Assembly: GCA_021827245.1 (NCBI GenBank)
Contig: JAKAWN010000139.1
Span: forward strand, 1-14,908
Direction of reading: 5' to 3'
Length of the DNA: 14,908 nucleotides
Origin: Acidobacteriota bacterium
Lineage (GTDB): Bacteria; Acidobacteriota; Terriglobia; UBA7540
Position numbers and translations under genes: made by a program. Positions 1 to 6,154 of this stretch are shown here, one piece after another (position 1 is the stretch's first letter; the number at the start of each line of letters is the position of its first letter). The notes under the pieces were generated by a model. That model was not told where the DNA came from. It saw only the letters and a program-made list of their open reading frames with translations, and made no database searches.

Positions 1-332
1 GACCGGCTCACCGTAATATCGTTCATCACCTCGCGAACGCCGTGCTGGTGGCGCGCCGCGCGAACCGCGTGAAGTTCTTCTCCGTAACTGTCCACCGTAC
101 CCGTCAGGGTCGCCACACCGTTCTTGACCTGAACATTCACCTGCCCATGTTTATAAATCCCGGCATGATAAAGGTGACTCAGGACGCCGGCAGTGATTTC
201 AGCGTTCGAAGGGGTGTCGGCCCAACCGGCGGTGGGAGCAAGAAATATCAGCGAAGAAATCAATGCCAGACAACTCCCAATGGAAAGGATTTTCTGAACA
301 GCTCTCTTGTTAAATACTTCCTCCTTTGTCAT
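1..332 (-). CDS. BON-domain secreted protein, 3' end cut by window edge
   Basis: About 110 N-terminal residues are visible on the minus strand and the reading frame runs off the window at base 1. The start ATG (332-330) is preceded by a GAGGTG ribosome site about 7 bases away. The first 38 residues look like a signal peptide: lysines and arginine near the N-terminus, a hydrophobic core around residues 22-32, and a likely cut after GWA (residue 38). From about residue 44 the pattern matches a BON domain (OsmY family), including VNVQVKNGVATLTGTVDS and then a helix rich in A, R and H. BON domains are associated with envelope or membrane binding; the protein is probably periplasmic. The gene diverges from the DUF58 gene. 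Whether a second BON domain or another module follows cannot be seen. Confidence 0.8.
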   Translation of the reverse strand, partial: MTKEEVFNKRAVQKILSIGSCLALISSLIFLAPTAGWADTPSNAEITAGVLSHLYHAGIYKHGQVNVQVKNGVATLTGTVDSYGEELHAVRAARHQHGVREVMNDITVSR

Positions 333-420
333 AGTTTGGCACCTCGCTTTCTGTGGCGTCAGTTCCATCTCTTCTTTTCTTGGCGCCCATTTGTTTAGAC
401 GCATGAGTCCGCGTCAGCGT

Positions 421-450
421 TTCAACCTGCGTAATTGATAGTGATATAAC
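421..450 (+). promoter_or_regulatory. possible sigma-70 promoter for the DUF58 gene
   Basis: The -10-like TATAAC lies at 445-450 and a weak -35-like TTCAAC at 421-426, with an 18-base spacer. The start would be near 457, giving a leader of about 70 bases. The -35 matches only half the consensus. A second -10-like TAGAAT at 507-512 would place the start too close to the ribosome site. The 197-base gap between the divergent BON and DUF58 genes shows nothing else clear. Confidence 0.3.
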
Positions 451-529
451 GGGTTTCACCGGAGGTAACTTCGCAAGGCGGTTCAATCCGATGCCGTCTT
501 GTGCCGTAGAATAGACTTCAGGTGCATTG

Positions 530-1912
530 ATGCCTGTACACGCACAGTCTACAAATCCCCTACAAAGACTTCGCTCCGCCGTTAGCAAGCGGGCTGCCAA
601 GGTTGATCGGCCTGCCTGGCGACGGTTCTTCCTCGCCCTTTTCGCCCTTGCTTTTGCGCTTTTCCTCGCCTTATACGGAACTGCTCTCAGCCGGGCCGGC
701 CGGTACACACTGGCGGCAGCGATGGCGGCAATTTCATTGTTGCTGACCGGACTGGTCGCAATTCGAGTTGTTCCCTACCTCGCGCGCCGCACCGCTTTGC
801 GCCACTGGATGACGAAAGCCGAGTACGAGTTCACTCGTGAAGGGGCAGTGTATCTTGCCGTGATTTCAGTCATTGCAGTGGCAGCCTTGAACACAGGCAA
901 CAATCTCCTGTTCATCATTCTTTCCTGCCTGCTGGCCGGTTTCATAGCCTCGGGCGTATTGTCCGGAATTGTCCTGCATGCGCTTGAACTGGAACTCGGC
1001 CTGCCAGATCACGTCTTTGCCGAACAGCCTGCCGCTGCCCGGTTGCGGGTGTCAAACCATAAGCGATTTCTCCCAACGTTTTCCTTGACGATTTCCGGCA
1101 GAGGCTCCTCCCGACGAATGCGCAGAAGGCAAGCCACTCCCATGAAATCCGTGATCCTTACGCAAGCCGTTTACGTCCCTTATATTCCGGCCCGGAATTC
1201 GGCCAGCTATGATGTGGCGCTCACGTTTCCCGCCCGAGGCCGCTACTCGCAGGAGAGCTTCCAGATCACCACGGGGTTTCCCTTCGGCCTACTCTGCAAA
1301 ACACGGAGGGTCCCATGCGGTCGGGATATTCTGGTTTTGCCGAACGTTCACGCCTCCAGGAAATTCACTGATGTTCTGCCGCTTATCGGGAATGAAATCG
1401 ACAGTTGTCTGAAAGGGCGCAGCCACGACCTCTATGCCATCCGCGATTACCAGGAAAGCGATTCAGCCCGCCACGTCGATTGGAAGGCCTCGGCAAGAGT
1501 GCAGCAACTGAAGGTTCGCGAATTCACCCGGGAAGATGAGCGGCGGCTGGAACTGGTGTTCGACCCGAGGATTCCCGATGGCCGGCCCCAGACGCTCGAA
1601 CGTTTTGAGAAGGCTGTCACCCTTTGTGCCTGCCTGGCCTGGCGCCTTTGTGAACTCGCGGCGGAAATGCGTTTCATCACGGCCGGTTTCGAGACCCTCT
1701 CTTTGCCAGCACAAGAAGTCCTTTTCCCGGTTCTCGAAAGACTCGCGCTCATCGAACCCGCCGTAACGGACGACTACTTAGCCAAATGCTTTTATGCGGA
1801 TTCGTCCGTGCCAACACAGAGTTTTAAAATCGTTATAACGCACCAACCGCAAGAATCCATTCCCGGTAGCCTGCGGCGATCATCCTGCTTTGTGTTTATG
1901 GATTCGCTCTAA
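530..1912 (+). CDS. DUF58-domain membrane protein
   Basis: A protein of 460 residues. I chose ATG 530 rather than the TTG just before it because AGGTG (520-524) sits 5 bases upstream. Hydrophobic segments at about 33-52, 59-82, 106-120 and 124-150 suggest four membrane helices, followed by a beta-rich middle region. The DUF58 signature falls at about residues 304-340 and includes IRDYQESDSARHVDWKASAR, followed by LKVREFTREDE and the ELVFD strand. DUF58 proteins are usually linked to MoxR-type AAA+ ATPases and often to transglutaminase-like proteins, in systems thought to assemble or activate envelope or redox proteins. No MoxR or transglutaminase gene lies in this window, so the usual partner is absent or outside it. 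The next gene is convergent, so no downstream operon partner is present. The molecular role is unknown. Confidence 0.85.
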   Translation: MPVHAQSTNPLQRLRSAVSKRAAKVDRPAWRRFFLALFALAFALFLALYGTALSRAGRYTLAAAMAAISLLLTGLVAIRVVPYLARRTALRHWMTKAEYEFTREGAVYLAVISVIAVAALNTGNNLLFIILSCLLAGFIASGVLSGIVLHALELELGLPDHVFAEQPAAARLRVSNHKRFLPTFSLTISGRGSSRRMRRRQATPMKSVILTQAVYVPYIPARNSASYDVALTFPARGRYSQESFQITTGFPFGLLCKTRRVPCGRDILVLPNVHASRKFTDVLPLIGNEIDSCLKGRSHDLYAIRDYQESDSARHVDWKASARVQQLKVREFTREDERRLELVFDPRIPDGRPQTLERFEKAVTLCACLAWRLCELAAEMRFITAGFETLSLPAQEVLFPVLERLALIEPAVTDDYLAKCFYADSSVPTQSFKIVITHQPQESIPGSLRRSSCFVFMDSL

Positions 1913-2060
1913 GCGCTCATGCCTCACTCTGCCAATCCGTTCTTCCGGGCTCCGCTTCGTCATTCCGTATCCAATGAGCAATCTGCTTTTCTGCACCAGG
2001 CTGAGGAACCGCACGTGGCAAAGAAATCTCCAGTCGCAAACTCACTCCTGCCACTGCCCT

Positions 2061-3041
2061 TTACATCAGGCGCTGCTTTGCCAGAACGATAGCGCCTAGC
2101 GCCCCCGCGTTGTCTCCCAGCTTGCCCGGCACGATCCTGACCCGGTCACGGTCTGAAGGCCGCAAGAAATACTCATAAGCCGTCTCGCGGATCGGATTGA
2201 CGTAGGTGTCCTTCAATCTCTCGGCGATCCCGCCGCCAAAGACCACGCATTCCGGGTCTAGCAGGTTAACAGCATTGGACGCGAGAATCCCCAGGTGGAA
2301 CTGCGCGCGATGCATCACCTCCTGCATCACAACATCGTCTTTTTTCAGGGCTGTAGCGATGATGCTGCTGGTCATACGTTCTTTGTTCTTCTTCTTCATG
2401 ATCTTCAGCACACAACTCTTGCGTCCCGATTTGATCGCAGCCCTTACATCTCGCTCCATCGCCGTACGGCTGGCCAGGGCCTCTGCACACCCTCGCCGCC
2501 CGCACCCGCAAAGCGGACCATCCACAGCCAGAACCGTGTGGCCAATTTCTCCTGCGCCCCCGCGGCTGCCTTCGTAGAGTTCGCCATTCAAGATCAGGGC
2601 GCCGCCGATTCCGGTCCCAACAAAGATGCCGACAAGGTTCTTTGCGCCCCGGCCTGCGCCGAGCGCGTGTTCACCAACCAAACCGACGTTGACATCGTTC
2701 TCCACAAAGATTGGAACGCGGAGCAATTGCCGTAGTTCGGAGCGCAGCGGCACTTGCTTCCAGCCCAGATTCGGCGCTTCTTCAACAATGCCGTGCGCAC
2801 GATCAATGGGACCTGGAGCTCCCACGCTGACTGCTCGCACCTGCGTACGGCTCACATCTGCGTCCTGGAGAGTACTTTCTGCCAGCGCCGCAATTTTCTG
2901 GATCAGACGGCCCGGCCCTCCTGTTCTCGGCGTCCGAACCTTCTTCAGCCCAAGGATCTTGTACTGCTCATCAGTCACCAGAGCCCTCAGGCTCGTGCCA
3001 CCTAGATCGATTCCCACATAGCAAACACCTGAATTTGTCAT
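2061..3041 (-). CDS. ROK-family sugar kinase (glucokinase-like)
   Basis: A 326-residue cytoplasmic kinase, the usual ROK length. Seen in order: the phosphate-binding loop IDLGGTSLR (11-19), the sugar-binding and catalytic segment VENDVN with the likely base D116, the second phosphate loop GTGIGGALI (142-150), EIGH (165-168), and the zinc-binding ROK signature CGCGRRGC (178-185). Likely zinc ligands are H168, C178, C180 and C185. The adenosine segment VVFGGGIAE is near 267-274. There is no N-terminal helix-turn-helix, so this is a kinase and not a ROK repressor. A basic insert with several lysines (about 213-222) precedes the C-terminal helices. The likely reaction is ATP-dependent phosphorylation of glucose or a related hexose such as N-acetylmannosamine; motifs alone do not settle the sugar. 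GAGGG lies about 8 bases before the ATG. The gene is convergent with the DUF58 gene and divergent from serA. Confidence 0.9.
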   Translation of the reverse strand: MTNSGVCYVGIDLGGTSLRALVTDEQYKILGLKKVRTPRTGGPGRLIQKIAALAESTLQDADVSRTQVRAVSVGAPGPIDRAHGIVEEAPNLGWKQVPLRSELRQLLRVPIFVENDVNVGLVGEHALGAGRGAKNLVGIFVGTGIGGALILNGELYEGSRGGAGEIGHTVLAVDGPLCGCGRRGCAEALASRTAMERDVRAAIKSGRKSCVLKIMKKKNKERMTSSIIATALKKDDVVMQEVMHRAQFHLGILASNAVNLLDPECVVFGGGIAERLKDTYVNPIRETAYEYFLRPSDRDRVRIVPGKLGDNAGALGAIVLAKQRLM

Positions 3042-3081
3042 GGTTCCGCCCTCAAGAAGCTCTTCTTAATCCCGAGCGGAA

Positions 3082-3109
3082 AGTGTATCGCACCTTCGCG
3101 GAACTGCAA
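3082..3109 (-). promoter_or_regulatory. possible sigma-70 promoter for the ROK kinase
   Basis: On the minus strand, TTGCAG (3109-3104) and TACACT (3087-3082) are separated by 16 bases. This would give a leader of about 35 bases before the kinase ATG at 3041. Both boxes are imperfect. Confidence 0.3.
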
Positions 3110-3294
3110 GCAGTATGTTCGACGTGTTTTCTGCCTTCCTCAGAAGTCTGCAAATTATGATGGCGCAGTTTTCAGCCTCGGCAAACTATAGCCACGCTCT
3201 ATGTTGCCGGCCTTGGCTCAAAGGACTGCTCATCCAACTGCTGAAAAGCTGCTGTGCTTTGGCAAGGAAGCCCATACGCCAATCCACTCCAGAA

Positions 3295-3327
3295 CCCCTC
3301 GCATTGGACGAGGGGAAGCACTACAAT
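3295..3327 (+). promoter_or_regulatory. 7-bp inverted repeat next to a -10-like box upstream of the serA leader
   Basis: CCCCTCG (3295-3301) and CGAGGGG (3309-3315) form a perfect 7-bp inverted repeat around a 7-base loop. Six bases later comes TACAAT (3322-3327), five of six matches to a -10 box. A start near 3333 would coincide with the first base of the leader's long stem (3332). No good -35 box lies at the expected place, which is occupied by the repeat. This fits an operator over an activator-dependent promoter, or alternatively an RNA hairpin if transcription starts further upstream. Bases 3042-3294 otherwise show only the kinase promoter candidate. Confidence 0.3.
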
Positions 3328-3331
3328 AATT

Positions 3332-3472
3332 AGTTCTGCTTCAGGCAACGCAGCTGGCGAGGTAAAGGCCGGACATCCTAATGAAGGATCGGCGGTGCAA
3401 TCCCCTGCCGCGCAGAACTGTATGTTGGCTCGCTACGGGTATCAAGGCGGCCATGGCAAACTATATAGCGAG
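3332..3472 (+). promoter_or_regulatory. structured 5' leader of serA, cobalamin-riboswitch-like core
   Basis: Perfect pairings seen here: AGTTCTGC (3332-3339) with GCAGAACT (3412-3419); ATCCT with AGGAT around 3375-3389; CTGC (3405-3408) with GCAG (3412-3415) across a 3-base loop; and CTCGCTA (3429-3435) with TAGCGAG (3466-3472). The first and third are mutually exclusive, so two folds compete. The run GAAGGATCGGCGGTGCAATCC followed by CTGCC, CGC and AACTGTA resembles the conserved cobalamin-riboswitch core (AGGGAA, GGTGnAAnTCC, CnGnCCCGCnACTGT). Downstream, GGG then AAGGCGG also recalls that family. The expected 3' B12 box (AGCCAGGAGACC) is matched only loosely by AGCGAGGATAAA (3467-3478). 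It is either a divergent member, a relative with another ligand, or another structured leader. The last stem covers GAGG (3470-3473), the only fair ribosome site before serA. Confidence 0.42.
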
Positions 3473-3491
3473 GATAAAGACAAAGAGATGA
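3453..3491 (+). CDS. possible 12-codon leader peptide overlapping the serA start
   Basis: The frame reads MANYIARIKTKR and then TGA. AAGGCGG (3444-3450) lies just upstream of its ATG at ribosome-site distance. Its stop TGA (3489-3491) overlaps the serA ATG (3488-3490) as ATGA, the classical arrangement for translational coupling. serA itself has only a poorly spaced GAGG 14 bases upstream. The peptide contains no serine or glycine, so it is not an obvious amino-acid attenuator. It is very short and could be chance; the overlap and ribosome site are the only support. Confidence 0.3.
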   Translation: MANYIARIKTKR

Positions 3492-4681
3492 AAGTATTGT
3501 TGCTGGAAAACATTCACGAAGACGCCGCTGTGCCGTTCACACAGAGCGGCTACGAAGTTGAGAGATTGCAAGGCAGTCCGGATGAGTCGACGCTCCTTAA
3601 GCAAATACAGGACGTGGAGGTGCTCGGGATCCGCTCGAAAACGAAAATCACCGAGCGCGTCCTCGCCGCGGCTCCCAAGCTGCTTGCGGTGGGTGCGTTC
3701 TGCATTGGGACCGACCAGATTGACCTGCCTGCATGCTCGGATCGCGGAGTCGCGGTATTCAACGATCCCCACAGCAATACGCGCTCAGTGGCTGAACTGG
3801 CTTTGGGCGAGATCATCATGCTGGTTCGCCACGTTTTCCAGAACAGCGTTGAACTTCACCAGGGCGTGTGGCAAAAGAGCGCGAAAGACCGCCATGAGGT
3901 CCGCGGCATGACATTGGGCATCGTCGGCTACGGCAAGATAGGCTCGCAACTCTCCGAGTTAGCCCAGGCGATCGGAATGAAAGTGATTTTCTGCGATGTG
4001 ACGGAGGTGTTGGCGAGGGGTAATGCCAAGAAGGTCAGCTTTGAAGAGTTGCTTGAGAAGGCGGACTTCGTAACCCTCCACGTGGATGGCCGGCCACGTA
4101 ATCGCGGATTCTTTGGCACGGAAGAGTTCCGGAAGATGAAAGAAGGGTCGTATTTCCTGAACCTGAGCCGAGGCTTTGTGGTAGACCATAAGGCGCTGGC
4201 GGAAAACCTGAAAAGTGGAAAGGTGAGAGGCGCGGCGATTGACGTGTTTCCGAAAGAGCCGAAGACCAAGGGCGGCGCCTTTTCCGACTTGCTGCAGAAC
4301 CTCCCCAACGTGATCCTGACTCCACACATCGGAGGGAGCACCGAAGAATCCCAGTTCCGAATCGCACATTTTGTCTCGGCGCGGCTTCATCGTTACATCG
4401 AGGCCGGGGATACGATGCTTAGCGTCAATTTCCCGCATTGCCGGCTTGAGCGCACCCCGGGCACTCACAGGTTGCTCCATATCCACCGCAATCAACCCGG
4501 CATGCTCCTTGCTATCAACAAAGTGATCGGCGAGCGAGGCATCAACGTTGAACGTCAGGTGCTGGATACGCGAGGTGACGTTGGATACGCCATCCTCGAC
4601 ATTAACCAGGAGCCGGATTCCGGCCTCATCTCCGCCCTTGAAGGCATAGCTCACACCATACGCTTCAGGCCTCTCTTCTGA
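3488..4681 (+). CDS. serA: D-3-phosphoglycerate dehydrogenase
   Basis: A 397-residue NAD-dependent enzyme for the first committed step of serine synthesis: 3-phosphoglycerate to 3-phosphohydroxypyruvate. It is close to E. coli SerA (about 410 residues) along its length, for example FCIGTDQIDL, SNTRSVAELALGE, AAIDVFPKEP and LTPHIGGSTEESQ. The nucleotide-binding loop is GYGKIG (147-152). The catalytic set is R228 (LSRG), E257 (PKEP) and H280 (TPHIGG). The C-terminal ACT domain (about 327-397) keeps a serine-site-like segment LHIHRNQPG, so feedback inhibition by serine is likely. The frame stays open upstream to 3254, but those extra 78 residues have no homologous look and lie in the structured leader. 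ATG 3488 matches where the family begins. Control probably includes the leader and coupling to the short peptide. Confidence 0.93.
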   Translation: MKVLLLENIHEDAAVPFTQSGYEVERLQGSPDESTLLKQIQDVEVLGIRSKTKITERVLAAAPKLLAVGAFCIGTDQIDLPACSDRGVAVFNDPHSNTRSVAELALGEIIMLVRHVFQNSVELHQGVWQKSAKDRHEVRGMTLGIVGYGKIGSQLSELAQAIGMKVIFCDVTEVLARGNAKKVSFEELLEKADFVTLHVDGRPRNRGFFGTEEFRKMKEGSYFLNLSRGFVVDHKALAENLKSGKVRGAAIDVFPKEPKTKGGAFSDLLQNLPNVILTPHIGGSTEESQFRIAHFVSARLHRYIEAGDTMLSVNFPHCRLERTPGTHRLLHIHRNQPGMLLAINKVIGERGINVERQVLDTRGDVGYAILDINQEPDSGLISALEGIAHTIRFRPLF

Positions 4682-4940
4682 CGGCTGGCGATATCGGCAA
4701 CGGGTTGCACGATCGGGGCGATAACCAACAGTGAAAGATCGCGGGCGGTCAGGATTGTATCGACGTGGTTGCCAAAAATGGGGAAACGACAACAGCTTAC
4801 GCGTTTCGTGAGAGGATGACCCATCGGGCTTTTGTAGTCTTCAGCTTCTCACGTGGCATGACAAGCCTGTGTTTGCCGGGAACAGACCGCGAGCGAGACA
4901 GGCGTCGGCTCAGACGGCAAGCTCGCATATGGCTACTGGA

Positions 4941-5537
4941 TTACCGGCCGGCGACGTAGCGAAGCTGGAGGACTCCGTTCGCGAAGGTATAGCTTTCTTT
5001 GAGCGCAAGCACGACAGGCTGCCGCAGCGGCCCAAACAGCGGAGTCCCGGAACCGAGCGCCACCGGCATTACGAATTGCTGAACTTCATCAAGCAACCCG
5101 GCTTCGAGAAATGACCCAGCCACCGAGCCACCGCCGACAATCCAAAGTGACTTCGATCCCATTTCATACAGACGGGGCATGAGCCCGAACAAAGGGCCCG
5201 GCCAAAACAGGTCCGCGTGAGGTCCGGTTGACCGCGAATGCGAAAGGACAACGAAGCATTTTCCCTTGTAAGGATTCACCTTCGAGGTACTCAGGAGACG
5301 GTCATAGGTGCGTCTACCCATCACAACTGTGTCAACCGACTCCAAGAAGTCATGCGAGCCGTAGTCCGCACCGAGAAATGGGCCCAGCCAGTCGATACCG
5401 CCGCTCGCGTCTGCAATCAGGCCATCAACGCTGGTCGCTACATAATAGCAGGCCGGTATTTTCACTTCTCGCGGCTCCGGCATCGGAGCAATGCAAGGCT
5501 GCTTGATCGTTTTGTGCATTGTTAGATTCATAATCAT
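4941..5537 (-). CDS. RibD C-terminal / dihydrofolate-reductase-fold protein
   Basis: Up to 198 residues. From residue 25 the protein follows the DHFR-like family of small stand-alone reductases: YYVATSVDGLIADASGGIDW (the family's first strand and loop), VDTVVMGRRTYD (67-79), VVLSHS, LWIVGGGSVAGSFLEAGLLDE (the NADPH-binding strand and loop) and a C-terminal strand pair. These proteins resemble the reductase half of RibD and true DHFR; most are uncharacterised NADPH-dependent reductases, so no substrate is assigned. The start is uncertain. ATG 5537 gives the longest form but has no clear ribosome site. GTG 5465 would remove 24 non-conserved residues and has GGAG 9 bases upstream, so a 174-residue product is quite possible. 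The gene is convergent with serA across a 259-base gap in which I see no gene. Confidence 0.82.
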   Translation of the reverse strand: MIMNLTMHKTIKQPCIAPMPEPREVKIPACYYVATSVDGLIADASGGIDWLGPFLGADYGSHDFLESVDTVVMGRRTYDRLLSTSKVNPYKGKCFVVLSHSRSTGPHADLFWPGPLFGLMPRLYEMGSKSLWIVGGGSVAGSFLEAGLLDEVQQFVMPVALGSGTPLFGPLRQPVVLALKESYTFANGVLQLRYVAGR

Positions 5538-5600
5538 CTTCGAATCTTAGAAGACTTACTTTCACAATGCCCAGTTGCGCGCAAGCTCTTCCCTGCGCGC

Positions 5601-5870
5601 TCATGAGCTGCCCCCAAACATCGGATTGAAACCTGCCCGCCCGGCGCGCGGAGGCAACTCAAACTGGGCAGCCGCTGCTAACTCTCCAATGACTTCCTTG
5701 CCTGTCTGCGCGCCGAGCTCCGCATCCATGGCCTGCGCGAGTTCCGGAGTGCCGATTGTCGTGGTTGTAGAAGTGGAGATCCGGCTCGCGAATACCCCTC
5801 CGCTGAAGACTTTGAGCCGGTAATTGGCCACACGCAGACCCAGAGGCAGAGCCTCCCTCTCGTTCTCCAC
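5601..5870 (-). CDS. small hypothetical protein with its own promoter
   Basis: An 89-residue frame starting at GTG 5870, with GAGG about 10 bases upstream and an in-frame TGA just before it. I do not recognise the family. The composition is protein-like: a positively charged strand-like part (LRVANYRLKVFSGGVFASR), a Ser/Thr run, a helix-like segment (PELAQAMDAELGAQTGKEVI), then a Gly/Pro-rich end (RAGRAGFNPMFGGSS). No signal peptide or membrane segment is evident. The overlapping plus-strand frame is Ser/Ala-rich and looks like a shadow. The main support is the well-formed promoter at 5902-5930. It could be a remnant of a longer gene. Confidence 0.42.
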   Translation of the reverse strand: MENEREALPLGLRVANYRLKVFSGGVFASRISTSTTTTIGTPELAQAMDAELGAQTGKEVIGELAAAAQFELPPRAGRAGFNPMFGGSS

Positions 5871-5901
5871 CCGTTGAAATCCTCAGAGGTATTTTAGGTA
5901 T

Positions 5902-5930
5902 ATTCTACGCGCCATGAGGACACACTTCAA
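5902..5930 (-). promoter_or_regulatory. sigma-70-like promoter upstream of the 89-residue gene
   Basis: On the minus strand, TTGAAG (5930-5925) and TAGAAT (5907-5902) are separated by exactly 17 bases. The predicted start is near 5895, about 25 bases before the GTG at 5870, with GAGG between. This is among the best-formed sigma-70-like promoters in the window. Confidence 0.45.
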
Positions 5931-6060
5931 TGGTTTGTTTTGGCGCCTCAACGATATCAAACCACCCCTGCAAAAGCCGACCAATGGGAGCAGACCTTGG
6001 TTCGGGAGGCCTGGTATTTCCGATGGGAACTGGTTTGGAGAAACTTCGCGGCACAGTGCA

Positions 6061-6082
6061 GATCGGTAGCGAATCACCGATC
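6061..6082. repeat. 7-bp inverted repeat downstream of the Pat-like gene
   Basis: GATCGGT (6061-6067) and ACCGATC (6076-6082) form a perfect stem with an 8-base loop. It lies 70-95 bases past the Pat-like stop codon. No T-run follows on either strand, so it is not a standard terminator. The surrounding stretch 5931-6154 holds no gene I can support. A second short repeat, TTCTAC-T-GTAGAA (6135-6147), lies right after the Pat-like stop. Confidence 0.35.
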
Positions 6083-6154
6083 GCCCCGCATGCAATGTGT
6101 GCCATCTCCCCTGGGATCTGGCCTGGAAACATTCTTCTACTGTAGAATCTCGGT

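Noticed and set aside
1919..2092. 57-residue frame starting 7 bases after the DUF58 stop
   Set aside because: No ribosome site, no known family, and it runs into the 3' end of the ROK gene; possible but unsupported.
3254..3487. In-frame 78-residue N-terminal extension of SerA
   Set aside because: It lies over the structured leader, has no resemblance to the family, and the family's normal start fits ATG 3488.
3959..4792. 277-residue open frame antisense to serA
   Set aside because: It has no recognisable domain and overlaps a clear gene; it is explained by the codon pattern of serA.
5575..5823. 82-residue plus-strand frame
   Set aside because: Its Ser/Ala-rich composition looks like the shadow of the minus-strand frame, which has a promoter and ribosome site.
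5883..6132. Two overlapping minus-strand frames (70 and 75 residues) downstream of the Pat-like gene
   Set aside because: Pro/Arg-rich with no family resemblance and no clear ribosome site; they also compete with each other and with a plus-strand frame.
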